A stretch of 64,000 nucleotides of DNA from Larix kaempferi. Its lineage: Eukaryota > Streptophyta > Pinopsida > Pinales > Pinaceae. The stretch spans positions 1 through 64,000 of the forward strand of contig BSBM01002103.1 of assembly GCA_027924585.1 (NCBI GenBank). The letters run 5' to 3'. The notes beneath the pieces are model-generated. The model saw nothing but the letters and a program-made list of their open reading frames with translations. It ran no database searches and was not told where the DNA came from. How positions within the stretch are numbered: the stretch's first letter is position 1; each line of letters begins with the position of its first letter. This document shows, in pieces, positions 33,781 to 44,885 of this stretch. Position numbers and translations under genes: made by a program.

Positions 33781-35481
33781 GTGTTGGTTCCTTGAAAGTT
33801 TCCCTTGCTTCTGTGAAGGCTTCCTTATTTCTTTCTAGATTGAAAGCAGGTGCTTTCCAAGTAGCTTTTCTTATCCAGACCCCATCAGTAGGTGTCTTCT
33901 TAGTGTGGTGCTCTCCAGAAGTTGAAGCTTATGGTTCTTTATCTTTTCTTGTTGCAGTACCACTTTGCGTCATAGCATTGACGTTTGGATCTCTTTTCTC
34001 TGCTGCGATCATCTGAACATTCTGGTTTGGTGCTTCTGTTCTTCTTTCTTGCATCTCCGCTTGCAATATCAGGCATGCTTCAATAACATGGTCAAAAGAT
34101 TTACAGTATCTACATGTAGTGCAAGGATTTGTACAATATCTAAACATATGACTTGGTTGAGCGCAGTTATAACAGATCATCTGATCTCTTCCTCTTCCTT
34201 GTCCTTATCCAGTGTTTCTTCCTCTTCCACGAAATCCACCACGGCCTCTATATGCGCCTTGATCATACTGCGCATTATCATGGTGTTGTGGTGTTTCTTC
34301 TTGAAATATGTAAACATCATGCTTCCTTTCTATCATCAAGTCATATGCTCTACAGTTGGAATCATCATGTCCAACCAACTTACAGAAATTGCAATACAAA
34401 TTCTTAGGTGTTCTCGCATTTTTCTGGATTAAATAGCAATCCTCTGGTCGATGTTCTCTGCATTGACAGATTTCATACCATGCTCCTTCCTACTGATTTA
34501 GTGGATTTGGTGCTCCACTATCAATGTAATCTTTGAAAACTGGACAGTGTTCTTTCGAGTGTCCCTCTGCTCTACATTTTGTACACCAAATCTCTTATCT
34601 GACTTCCTTGCCTTTTTTAATATCTTGGAGTTGTAACATTAAGGTTGCTAACTGGTTTTGGATCTGGATCATTCATTGACTTATTTCTCCTATCAGCGAA
34701 GCTTCTAGCTTCATCGCAATCTCTAATGCTTATGTATGCGACGCAACCTTATGTTGCATCAGTGGTAGTATGATATGGGGAAACAATGCAGCTATGAACC
34801 ACTCTTGGTGCTGTTGCGGTGCTATGTCAAAACTAACTTGGCCTAATAATGCTTTAAACTTTTGGTCAAATTCCCATACTTACTCAATTGTTTTCTGTTT
34901 AATTTCTTTTAGCTCTGTTATACATTGTGATTCAAATTTTGGTTTCTTGAACTCTCTTAAGAGCGCAGCCTTGATATCTGGCAGGTTTCTATTCTGTCCA
35001 ACAGAATATTTCATAAACCAAGTTAATTCTCTATCCCTAAATGTAGTCATCAGCTATGCATGCTTAACAGCATCATCCTGGACTTGCTTGATTCTCCACA
35101 CGGCTTCACATAGAAACCGATGTTGCTCAGGATCTTCTAGACCCGTTCCTTTAAATATCGGCAGTTTTATGTAGTCAATCATTCTCCTTCTAGGTGGTAC
35201 AATATTATGCGTAGTATTTTGAGTGGTGTTAGGGATGTTACTGTGTGAAATGTTTTGAGTCAAAATGTTTTGGGTACTCACTCCTACGGTGTTACTGGTA
35301 TTGACGCTCTGATGATTGGGAATATTAACAACTGAAGGATTCTGAACTGACGGATTCTGTGGAATAGGAGGCACAGTATTGGAAATTGGAGGGTTCTGAG
35401 GGGTAATGGGCTGATAGGTAGCTGATGGAGGTGTTATCTGGCTATCAGTATCATCTTGGAACTCATTCTCTACATGGAGTT
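33781..35481 (-). pseudogene. Element A gag with multiple CCHC zinc knuckles
   Basis: Structural Gag protein. From 35527 downward the frame is Pro/Asn/Thr/Gln-rich, then RRRMIDYIKLPIFKGTGLED begins the capsid region (near 35180). Further down are zinc-knuckle-like motifs: CTKCRAEGHSKEHC, a degenerate ICQCREHRPEDC, CNFCKLVGHDDSNC, an Arg/Gly-rich linker (RGRGGFRGRGR), CYNCAQPSHMFRYC and CRYCKSFDHVIEAC. Five knuckles is more than the one or two normal for Ty3 Gag. Several stops interrupt it. Element B is inserted at 35481/41970, so the N-terminal part continues at 41975-43536. Confidence 0.85.
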
Positions 35482-37507
35482 TGTAATGTCCCTTGTTAGG
35501 AGTTTTATCAAAATGGCAATTTTCCACTTTTTTCCCTAGTTAGACCTTTGACTAGTTTTGATCTCTAGGTCCCAAATTTGCCCCAAATGATCCCAAATCT
35601 TCTGAGAAGGTATATGAATTATATTAGAACATAAATATGTGTTTCAGGGATGCCTTTGGACCTTTAAAATACTTCTTCAAATCCTCTTTCAATTCTGTTC
35701 AATGTAGGTAACTTTACTAGTGATTTCCCTTTGACTAGTATTGGTCTCTAGGTCTCAAATTGACTCCAAATCCCTTCAAATATTCAAGGAAGGTGTATGA
35801 ATGATATTAGTACTTGAATATGATGTTTAGGGATGACATATGGCCACCAAAATACCTCTGCAAACTCTCTTAAGATTCTGGACCAAGTATGCAATTTTAC
35901 TAGTAATTTGGGGTTCAAATCCCCTTGAGGTAAGTACTGAAAATGGCTTCCCAAATGCCTCCAAACCCACTCAAATTTATGAACAGAGGTATGTAATGTG
36001 TTAAGTATTTTATTAAGGTATCATATGCACCATTAATGATTTATTACAACTATTCTCACCCTCTCCCATACAACTGCAAAAATCCCCAATTCGACCCTTG
36101 GGGAAATGGCACTATTTCACCTCCCAATACAACTAAACTGAGTAAAAATGCTTCAAATGCTCAAGTACAGTACATGAAACTTGTATAAGACATCCATGGC
36201 ATTATATTGATCCCAAATATATCAGATAATCATCCATTCATTCGAAATCATCAGCATTACATTGATTCACAACAAGGTAGTGGGGAAATGACACTGTTCT
36301 TTCATTAAAATTGAAATTTATACATTTCTACTTGGAATTTTGACCTGAAACTTTCTGAAGATGAAGAACAGAGTATTTAATTCATATTAAAAAAGAAATG
36401 GGGAATTAGAAGCTCCCCCAAAGAGTACAATATCTCACCAAAAACGCCCTCCCTCAAGGATCACGAATATGCTATCAAAAACGGAAATGGTTGAAGGAGT
36501 GAGCTGCAATAGAAGAAACCATGAGCTGCCCTGTAGCTTACACCTGCAAATAAAGACTCCATCAAAAATCCAAATGAAAGGTCTGAATGGCCTTTCCAAT
36601 TACCAACTTGGATGGGAATCTTTCACCCTCGAAATTGGCTAAGGCAAGAAACTAGTCATCCACTAGCTCTCCCTCTACACAAATGCAATTCCAAATTCTA
36701 CAAATGATCAAAAGCTGGTTTCATTCTTTTTTATTGACATTTATAAAGTTCTAATGTCCTCCATGGGTCGAATTCCTTCCAAGAGACTCATGCCAACTCA
36801 AGTTGGAAAGAGATTCCAAAGAACGCCACTTGTACAACAATTCCTAGTCTCCCACTTCCACCAAATCACATGTGGAAGCATATTATTTGCCCTAACACCC
36901 TTGAGCACCCTCTTGGAGTCTATTTTTATCCATAACATTTCATATATGTCATATGTCAACCTTCAGGTCTGATTTTTGTCATAGGTGTCATAGCATCTTC
37001 ATCATTGTTGTCATAGAGCTAGGGAATCTAGCCCAAGTGTCTCACTAGCTCCAAATTGCCTCTTCCTCTTCCATGGGAGTTACTCTTCCTCTATATTTCG
37101 ACCTTGGATGAGTCATTCCATGAATAATACATTTTGGACTCCCCCAAGTATGTTACCATTCACCTTGAATTCGAATTGGTGAGAGAATGATGCCAAGTGT
37201 AGTGGGGAAATCTAGCCATATGTGGGTCCCACTTCCTCCATGTGTCTTCATGATCAAATGCCACTTTGATTTTCACTTGTATATATTTATTTAGCTCCTT
37301 TATTAAATATTTATGCCACTCTAATGTTCAAACATCATTTATTATCCCCATTATTCCAAATCCCAAAGCTTCCACCCCAAACCTAGGAAACTAGTAATCT
37401 TCCTCCTTGGCAATTATTTGAACTTTAGCATCAATTTGACAAACTCTACTGAATAGGGACAATGTGATTAGGCCATTGTGACCCAATTCCAAATTTGGGA
37501 CATTACA
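35482..37507 (-). repeat. Element B 3' LTR
   Basis: 2026 bp, TGTAATGTCCC at one end and GGGACATTACA at the other, an 11-base inverted terminal match. A 72-codon frame (36754-36972) is shared with the other LTR and is probably incidental. Confidence 0.93.
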
Positions 37508-39790
37508 AATCCTCCCTTCCCAATATTTCTTGTCCTCGTGCAATTTTAAACATGGGTGTTGAAGAACCTGCTTTCTGTATAATTCTTTGAAGTTACCATT
37601 GAATTGCCCAACCTTCAGTCTTTGAGTTTCCATGAAGATTTTAGAGAGAAACCACCATGCTTGATGCTGCACTACTCTGATTAAAATCACTTTATTAAGT
37701 GGGGGATCCATCTCCCATACTGCTTGCTTCCCCCCAAAAAATGAAACCAATGAGACAAAAATTATTCCAGGGTCCCATTGCTTGTATTGTACCCCAACAA
37801 TTAAGAGTGCTCTCCAACCCACACCATTAGATAAGAGGATTCCTGGATCCCATTTTCTTGTATGCATTCTTCCAAACATCATGAGTACCAAATATATATA
37901 ATCAAAGTACATAACAACATAATAAAAATGTACATCAAGGATATGCTTCATCAAAGAGTCATCAAAGTGCTTATACCTCCAAGCAAGTAGACCACCATTT
38001 TCCAAGTGCATATAAGCTTCAAGTGACCAATCAAATCTGCTCGAATGACATAGGTGAGGATCCCATGTCCTATAATGCTGCTCCAAAAGGATGTGATATG
38101 CATCAAAATATTCGGCCATGTATTCTTTCATCCAAGAAGTGAATGAAGAATCTCCACTAAAATCTGAACCAAATAATGAGCAGAAAAAACAAGGAGACTT
38201 CAAATGACTCAAAGAAGTCTCGCCAATACATCCATGAATGTGAGAATCATAAAAATATAACAAAGTATGTGGCTGCCAACAAAAATGTTCTCCAATCATA
38301 AATCTATTCTCCCAAGTGTTGGATGAAGTTCCTCCAACATCAAATGAATCAAGTGTTGAGCAAGAAAAACCATGAGTCTTCAAGTGACTCAAATGCATAT
38401 CATAGGTGCATCCATGTAGATTTGCATCATCATAAAGTGACAAATAATGTTTCTGCAAATGTGAATAAGAATGTGATCCAACCATGTCATCATAAAAGGT
38501 AAATCTAGGAATTCCATACTCCTCATGTGGCACCATCAAAAAGAACCCTTTCACCCATACTTCATTGAGACTAATACTGCAAAACATGGAATTGTAGGAT
38601 GTAGGAGAATGAACTAACTCACCCAAATGATCAAAAAGTGCAGAAGTTTCATCATGGGAAGGATCCATGTGGGTAGTATCATGCAACTCCTTCAAAAGTG
38701 GGAAACCTTTGTCATAGATTGGTTCCAATGTAGAGGAATCATGCACTTCTTTAAAAATTGCATAACCTTCATCAAGAGACAATTCAAGTTTCTCTTCCAC
38801 CACATCAAGTGTTTGGATCTCTTCAAGTTCATCTTCAAACAAATTAAACACATTCAAATTCCCACATTTCTCATGATCCACCATGTCATGAGAATCCTCC
38901 AAACAATCTACCATTTGACAATCTGAAACATTGGAGGAAAAACAAGTATCTTGCAACTTTTCAAGAAGTTGCTCATTTTGAATTGTGAGCTTATGAATAT
39001 CATCATTATTCTTCAAGTATGCATCATGTAACAATTCATTAAGCTCAAACAAATGGTGTCTATCAAAAAGCAAAGACATGAAATTACCTTTGATGTGGCA
39101 CATTGCTCTTTGAATCTTCTCCATGTCTTCAAGGAAGGATGTTTCCTCCAATGAAGTAGCTCTCCAACAAGAATTTGACACCAATGCTTGAGTGTCATGG
39201 AGAATGTTGAGGGACTCTTGGATCTTCTTTTCATTCATCTTTAAGGACCCTTCAAGAAAATGAGGCTCTTGCAAATGAACTTCCTCATCCTCTTCATTTT
39301 TTCTTGGACCAACTTCATGAAGCTCAAGTGGTGATGGGGAAGTTGATCTTGGTTCTTCTTCAACTGCTGCAAGGTCTTCATTATCATGCTTAATGGAACT
39401 TAGGCTTGTAGCAACACTTTCAAAAGTGATCTCTATGTCACCAACATAGAGGTGTGAGCACCCATCAGTAGGTACTCCTTCATAGTTTAAGCATCCATTA
39501 GTAGATGCTCTTTGGTTCATGTCTAAGCTAGAACGAGTCTCGAAATGATCTTCCATATTTTCAATAGAATCTTCTTCATGATCTTGTGATGTCTCTTCCT
39601 TTTGCTCCTTCAAGCAAGCTGATGCATTTTGCCCCTTGGTTTTCTTAAAATCAATAATTTTTTCCACAAGTTCGATAGAAAACAATTCGAATCCTTCCTT
39701 AAGTTGCTTGGTCATATCTTCAAATATTGTTTTCATAATTTTTATATGCTCCTCACCATCATATGAGGCTCCCTTTTCATCCCTAGTCAT
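37391..39790 (-). CDS. Element B 799-codon ORF, unknown function
   Basis: ATG at 39788-39790 (MTRDEKGASYDGEEHIKIMK), stop at 37391-37393. The ORF fills the element interior, crosses the polypurine tract and ends about 117 bp inside the 3' LTR. The N-terminal half is acidic and likely coiled coil (MEDHFET, DELEEIQTLDVVEEKLEL). The C-terminal half is rich in His, Cys and aromatic residues. It has two related segments (LSHLKTHGFSCSTLDSF and LSHLKSPCFFCSLFGSD) and at least three Trp-Asp-Pro motifs (RTWDPHL, RKWDPGI, KQWDPGI). No gag knuckle, protease, RT or integrase motif is present. Being fully open over 2.4 kb beside decayed neighbours suggests recent constraint or recent insertion. I cannot assign a function. 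Confidence 0.7.
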   Translation of the reverse strand: MTRDEKGASYDGEEHIKIMKTIFEDMTKQLKEGFELFSIELVEKIIDFKKTKGQNASACLKEQKEETSQDHEEDSIENMEDHFETRSSLDMNQRASTNGCLNYEGVPTDGCSHLYVGDIEITFESVATSLSSIKHDNEDLAAVEEEPRSTSPSPLELHEVGPRKNEEDEEVHLQEPHFLEGSLKMNEKKIQESLNILHDTQALVSNSCWRATSLEETSFLEDMEKIQRAMCHIKGNFMSLLFDRHHLFELNELLHDAYLKNNDDIHKLTIQNEQLLEKLQDTCFSSNVSDCQMVDCLEDSHDMVDHEKCGNLNVFNLFEDELEEIQTLDVVEEKLELSLDEGYAIFKEVHDSSTLEPIYDKGFPLLKELHDTTHMDPSHDETSALFDHLGELVHSPTSYNSMFCSISLNEVWVKGFFLMVPHEEYGIPRFTFYDDMVGSHSYSHLQKHYLSLYDDANLHGCTYDMHLSHLKTHGFSCSTLDSFDVGGTSSNTWENRFMIGEHFCWQPHTLLYFYDSHIHGCIGETSLSHLKSPCFFCSLFGSDFSGDSSFTSWMKEYMAEYFDAYHILLEQHYRTWDPHLCHSSRFDWSLEAYMHLENGGLLAWRYKHFDDSLMKHILDVHFYYVVMYFDYIYLVLMMFGRMHTRKWDPGILLSNGVGWRALLIVGVQYKQWDPGIIFVSLVSFFGGKQAVWEMDPPLNKVILIRVVQHQAWWFLSKIFMETQRLKVGQFNGNFKELYRKQVLQHPCLKLHEDKKYWEGRICNVPNLELGHNGLITLSLFSRVCQIDAKVQIIAKEEDY
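37508..37528 (-). other. Element B polypurine tract
   Basis: On the minus strand a purine-rich run ending GGGAAGGGAGGATT abuts the TGTAATG start of the 3' LTR. It is also translated as part of the 799-codon ORF (EDKKYWEGRICN). Confidence 0.85.
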
Positions 39791-39924
39791 AGTTTCCTAA
39801 AAAAAATTGCTCTTCTTCTCCTACTTTTTTTTTTCCTCTTCAACAAAAGCACTTTTGGTTTCAATATCTAATGGTGGTACCTGAATTCTTGTCCTCATGA
39901 ATATTAGACCACATCAGGTTCCAA

Positions 39925-39943
39925 GATCATGCTCTAATACCGC
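39925..39943 (-). other. Element B primer-binding site (initiator tRNA-Met)
   Basis: Minus strand GCGGTATTAGAGCATGATC directly follows the 5' LTR. It matches the TGGTATCAGAGC primer-site core of plant LTR retrotransposons with two changes, and fixes the element orientation as minus. Confidence 0.75.
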
Positions 39944-41969
39944 TATAATGTCCCTTGTTAGGAGTTTTATCAAAATGGCAATTTTTCACTTTTTTCCCTA
40001 GTTAGACCTTTGACTAGTTTTGATCTCTAGGTCCCAAATTTGCCCCAAATGATCCCAAATCTTCTGAGAAGGTATATGAATTATATTAGAACATTAATAT
40101 GTGTTTCAGGGATGCCTTTGGACCTTTAAAATACTTCTTCAAATCCTCTTTCAATTCTGGTCAATGTAGGTAACTTTACTAGTGATTTCCCTTTGACTAG
40201 TATTGGTCTCTGGGTCTCAAATTGACTCCAAATCCTTTCAAATCTTCAAGGAAGGTGTATTAATGATATTATTACTTGAATATGATGTTTAGGGATGACA
40301 TATGGCCACCAAAATACCTCTTCAAACTCTCTTAAGATTTTGGACCAAGTATGCAATTTTACTAGTAATTTGGGGTTCAAATCCCCTTGAGGTAAGTACT
40401 GAAAATGGCTTCCCAAATGCCTCCAAACCCACTCAAATTTATGAACAGAGGTATGTAATGTGTTAAGTATATTATTAAGGTATCATATGCACCATTAATG
40501 GTTTATTACAACTGTTCTCACCCTCTCCCATACAACTGCAAAAATCCCCAATTCGACCCTTGGGGAAATGGCACTATTTCACCTCCCAATACAACTAAAT
40601 TGAGTAAAAATGCTTCAAATGCTCAAGTAAAGTACATGAAACTTGTATAAGACATCCATGGAATTATATTGATCACAAATATATCATAGAATCATCCATT
40701 CATTCGAAATCATCAACATTACATTGATTCACAACAAGGTAGTGGGGAAATGACACTGTTCTTTCATTAAAATTGAGATTTATACATTTCTACTTGGAAT
40801 TTCGACCTAAAACTTTCTGAAGATGAAGAAAAGAGTATTTAATTCATATTAAAAAAGAAATGGGGCATTAGAAGCTCCCCCAAAGAGTACAATATCTCAC
40901 CAAAAACGCCCTCCCTCAAGGATCACGAATATGCTATCAAAAACGGAAATGGTTGAAGGAGTGAGCTGCAATAGAAGAAACCATGAGCTGCCCTGTAGCT
41001 TACACCTGCAAATAAAGACTCCATTAAAACTCCAAATGAAAGGTCTGAATGGCCTTTCCAATTACCAACTTGGATGGGAATCTTTCACCCTCGAAATTGG
41101 CTAAGGCAAGAAACTAGTCATCCACTAGCTCTCCCTCTACACAAATGCAATTCCAAATTCTACAAATGATCAAAAGCTGGTTTCATTCTTTGTTATTGAC
41201 ATTTATAAAGTTCTAATGTCCTCCATGGGTCGAATTCCTTCTAAGAGACTCATGCCAACTCAAGTTGGGAAGAGATTCCAAAGAACGCCACTTGTACAAC
41301 AATTCCTAGTCTCCCACTTCCACCAAATCACATGTGGAAGCATATTAGCTACCCTAACACCCTTGAGCGCCCTCTTGGAGTCTATTTTTAGCTCTGACAT
41401 GTCATATATGTCATATGTCAGCCTTCAGGTCTGATTTGTGTCATAGGTGTCATAGCATCTTCATCATTGTTGTCATAGAGCTAGGGAATCTAGCCCAAGT
41501 GTCTCACTAGCTCCAAATTGCCTCTTCCTCTTCCATGGGAGTTACTCTTCCTCTATATTTCGACCTTGGATGAGTCATGCCATGAATAATACCTTTTGGA
41601 CTCCCCCAAGTATGTTACCATTCACCTTGAATTCGAATTGGTGAGAGAATGATGCCAAGTGTAGTGGGGAAATCTAACCATATGTGGGTCCCACTTCCTC
41701 CATGTGTCTTCATGATCAAATGCCACTTTGATTTTCACTTGTATATATTTATTTAGCTCCTTTATTAAATATTTATTCCACTCTAATGTTCAAACATCAT
41801 TTATTATCCCCATTATTCCAAATCCCAAAGCTTCCACCCCAAACCTAGGAAACTAGTAATCTTCCTCCTTGGCAATTATTTGAACTTTAGCATCAATTTG
41901 ACAAACTCTGCTGAATAGGGACAATGTGATTAGGCCATTGTGACCCAATTCCAAATTTGGGACATCACA
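39944..41969 (-). repeat. Element B 5' LTR
   Basis: 2026 bp, nearly identical to 35482-37507. The plus-strand left end reads TATAATGTCCC, with the second base G changed to A. The right end reads GGGACATCACA. Confidence 0.93.
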
Positions 41970-41974
41970 AAGTT

Positions 41975-43536
41975 CATGTTCTTTAAGGTTCTTTCTTTAC
42001 TAACTTGATATCTTTTACCACTTCTTAATATATGAATTTCTTCTTTTGTATCACTGTAAGTATTATCGACCATTACATACTCAAAACAACTATCATTAGA
42101 GAGATTTTGAGGTCAAAAAATGGCCTCCTAAGAGATGTACTACAAAAATATAATATATATTAAAATATTAGGAATTGGGGGTTTTATGGGGTAGGTATAT
42201 ATGACAAGTCACCTCTCACACTATTTTCTATGCACAATATAAATAACCATGGTTGAGTTGCTTTTCAAAATTCACTAAAAATAAAATTAATAAAATAAAT
42301 CTACATTGATGTGACTAAGATTCATTGTAAATTCCCAAAAATTTATTGTCCTTTAACATTTATCTGTCTTGAACTTGCAAATGAAATTAAATAATAAAAA
42401 ATATTTTTAAGAGCTATTTTTTTTAATTTTATGTATACTTTTTATATTTAGTACTTTTCTCATGAATTTAATATAATGTAATTTAATTGAGAATTTATTT
42501 ACATGTAAAATGTTAATAATATTATTATAATCCACATTGCATTATTATTATTATTTTTATTATTTATTAAATCTGTAATTATTCTTTATTAGTTTAACAT
42601 TATGTTATTAAATAGAATGGAGTGAATATATAATTTAAAATTAAAAACATAAAAATGATAATATATTATTTTATAAAAAATGTGAAAGGACTTTCTTTAT
42701 GAATTAAGAGTACTTCATTTGAAAATGACAATAATATTATTTTATGAGAAAGTGTGAAAATACATTCATTATGAGTACTTTACTTGAAAATGACAATAAT
42801 ATTATTTTATGAAAAGACTATCATTATGAGTACTTTACTTTATGACCTAAAAGTACTTACACCACTACCTTGGTTAACTATGTGTTTTCATCCACCATAG
42901 AAAATTTGACAAATAAGCATTCTTAACTCATGCAATGCCACCTCACCAAGGGGGATGATGTCATCTAATAGAATGTGATTGGTTGTTTTTTATAGTACAT
43001 TTTCTTTGTTTTGAGGCCATTTTTTGACCTCAAAATTTCTCTAATGGAATCTTACTGCATTCTTAAGACTAATTTCTCAGCTAAAAGCATTTTAATATAT
43101 AAACTCAGATTGTTGAAGTACTTACCTCTAAATCCTTTGAAGAACTCAGCCTCTGCTGCACTGTAGGAATTTAAGGTGTCCACAGCGAACTCAGTCACAA
43201 ACCTTCTAGAATACTGTAACCCCAAAAGTCGACTGCTCGTGAGAGTGGACTATCTACTGCTTTAAGCCTCTAAATGAGCTCTGGGTTCCACTTAGTAGGT
43301 GCTCCTTCCTGGAAACAGTCCTTTCACTCTGCGAGTATTGACAACCACTCATGCAACTCATTTCCAAAGGTTGTGAAAAAAATTTCATGAATATCCGCCC
43401 ATAGGTATTTCTGTAACCACTCTACATCAAAGAGACCCGGATGTCTATTCTCCTTTCTAGAAAAATCTCTTTCTATCTTGTCCACCCAGTTCCACATTTC
43501 TGTTTTCTCAGGATTCCAATTTTTAGTGCTCATCAC
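41975..43536 (-). pseudogene. Element A gag N-terminal part, split by insertions
   Basis: Starts near 43531-43536 (MSTKNWNPEKTEMWNWVDKI) just downstream of the primer site; the block ends at a stop at 43324. Homology to element C continues beyond it (SRAVDFWGYSILEG). A second block at 41975-42094 reads VDNTYSDTKEEIHILRSGKR. The element C counterpart (44886-45647) shares YxxADIHEIFF-like and TLRSG motifs. An inverted-repeat element (42095-43045) separates the blocks, and element B separates the second block from the rest of gag. Confidence 0.7.
42095..43045. mobile_element. Non-autonomous inverted-repeat DNA element (MITE-like)
   Basis: The ends are imperfect inverted repeats of about 33 bp. 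The left end starts ATTAGAGAGATTTTGAGGTC and continues through AAAAAATGGCCTC. The right end is the complement with one mismatch in the first 33 bases. The ~950-bp interior is AT-rich without coding capacity. A TA dinucleotide flanks the GAGAGATTTTG end on both sides, so a TA target duplication (Tc1/mariner-like) is possible, but the family is unassigned. Confidence 0.8.
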
Positions 43537-43542
43537 TAGTTC

Positions 43543-43561
43543 AAGCGCGGCAATGGAACCA
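43543..43561 (-). other. Element A primer-binding site (tRNA-Glu-like)
   Basis: Minus strand TGGTTCCATTGCCGCGCTT starts two bases after the 5' LTR. It resembles the complement of a plant tRNA-Glu 3' end (TGGTTCCGTTGCCGGGA) with a few changes. Element C has a related site at 44845. Confidence 0.7.
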
Positions 43562-43563
43562 TT

Positions 43564-44104
43564 TTTTGGCTCTAAATATGTTCTTTAGTTCAACGATATA
43601 GACCCAGGTTCTGTGCGGTTTAGGGAACCAACAAAACCCCTTTTCACTGGCCCTTTTGGAAACAGTCTGCGAACACACTGAGGTCTCACCTGAGGTGAAG
43701 TTATGGGGAGGTTGCGGAATCAGGTTTCCACAACTGGGTGATGCGTGCTTCAACACAATGGTGGACAGTGCGAAGTTCACCTTCTCCACGGTTAATACTT
43801 ATACTATCATGCATCTAAGGACTGCACGCCGTGGGATGGTCGCTTAGCAACAGGAAAACGCAACTGAGGACTGCACTTCCTCTTCGGCAATCACACAACT
43901 TCAATATACTTGACTTAGTGTAAGTTTATACATTCAGCAAGCATCTTACACTATAAACCTTGTAAACTTATACGACACAATGAACTACACTGTAACTACG
44001 CACTTACGATGTTGTGCTTCGGGGAGTCGCACTATACAAACTTCATTGACTAAGCGTTTGCCCAATACTCATGCATTCATATGACTTAGAAATACATGTG
44101 CATT
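43564..44104 (-). repeat. Element A 5' LTR, fragment 1
   Basis: Matches the left 540 bp of the 3' LTR (24298-24840). The outermost bases read TTTTGGCTCTAAATATG, against TGTTGG in the other LTR. It is broken by element C after GCATT (44100-44104). Confidence 0.9.
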
Positions 44105-44842
44105 TGTTGGCACGGGATAAGTCCACAAGAAGTGTGGAAGCCGCCAGGTGCAAAAGGTACAATCCGCGAAAGAAGGACCATTCATGGAGTTCGAGGAAGC
44201 GAACGAATAGTTAAATTAGTTAGAATTGGTCATGTGGACCATTTTGTAACCGCATAGTAGCATATAAATAGAGTAGGATTGTAAGCCTAATGGAATCGAT
44301 TCAGTTTTTATCAATCTTTCCATCCTTTTGATCTGCTTTGTATCCACAACATGGTGTGTTGACTGTTTCTATGAGGTTCATTCCGCAGGGTTTTAATGAA
44401 TGCATGAGGATGTTCGATTATGGTTCTATTTATGTCTTTGTCTTTATGCGATGATGAATGTGAATGTTTGCAACATGTTAGTATTTTTTGAGTTGAATGA
44501 TTATTGTTGATGCGAATAAGTAGGTTGAATATGTTGTTGCGAATGTTTACTATCTCTTAATCTGTGAATGATCCAATGTGCGAATGATAAATTGGTAGTA
44601 TGATGTGAAGTACATAACCTCTGGTTTCTGCAATATTGATATACGGGCGAAGCATATCCTCAACTCCACTATGGAAGCTTGGTTCCTATAGCCCCTTATC
44701 CATCTTGGGTGAGACTACACTTGCTTCGCAGGTGTTGGTGGAAAGGGTTACACCTTTTGAGGCCGATGTGTAAGGGAGTTTGGGGTGGTGTTTGTTGGAA
44801 ACAATGCGAAGTGAACCCCTATCGAGAGACATTGCGTCAACA
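44105..44842 (+). repeat. Element C 5' LTR
   Basis: 738 bp, TGTTGGCACGGG to GCGTCAACA. It includes a TATA-box candidate at 44263-44270. Confidence 0.93.
44263..44270 (+). promoter_or_regulatory. LTR TATA-box (element C)
   Basis: TATAAATA, conserved at 52939-52946 in the other LTR, inside a TATAAATAGAGTA context typical of plant core promoters. Confidence 0.6.
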
Positions 44843-44844
44843 AA

Positions 44845-44863
44845 TGGTTCTATTGCCAGGACC
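44845..44863 (+). other. Element C primer-binding site (tRNA-Glu-like)
   Basis: TGGTTCTATTGCCAGGACC begins two bases after the LTR. It fits the complement of plant tRNA-Glu (TGGTTCCGTTGCCGGGAC) with three changes, and matches element A's primer choice. Confidence 0.7.
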
Positions 44864-44885
44864 TTGAGGAAGAAAACAAGAGGAT

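Larger units (their letters stand above)
35482..41969 (-). mobile_element. Element B: non-autonomous LTR retrotransposon with private ORF
   Basis: Two 2026-bp LTRs (35482-37507 and 39944-41969) flank a 2436-bp interior carrying an initiator-Met primer site, one intact ORF and a polypurine tract. It has no protease, RT, RNase H or integrase. It sits in the gag of element A, flanked by GAGTT on the left and AAGTT on the right (4 of 5 matching). In the first ~450 aligned LTR bases I count about 11 differences, so it is the youngest insertion here. It must have been mobilised by proteins of another element. Confidence 0.9.

Noticed and set aside
36754-36972. 72-codon frame present in both element B LTRs
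   Set aside because: Conserved because the LTRs are young duplicates; at 41216-41434 the copy differs at several codons without sign of constraint.
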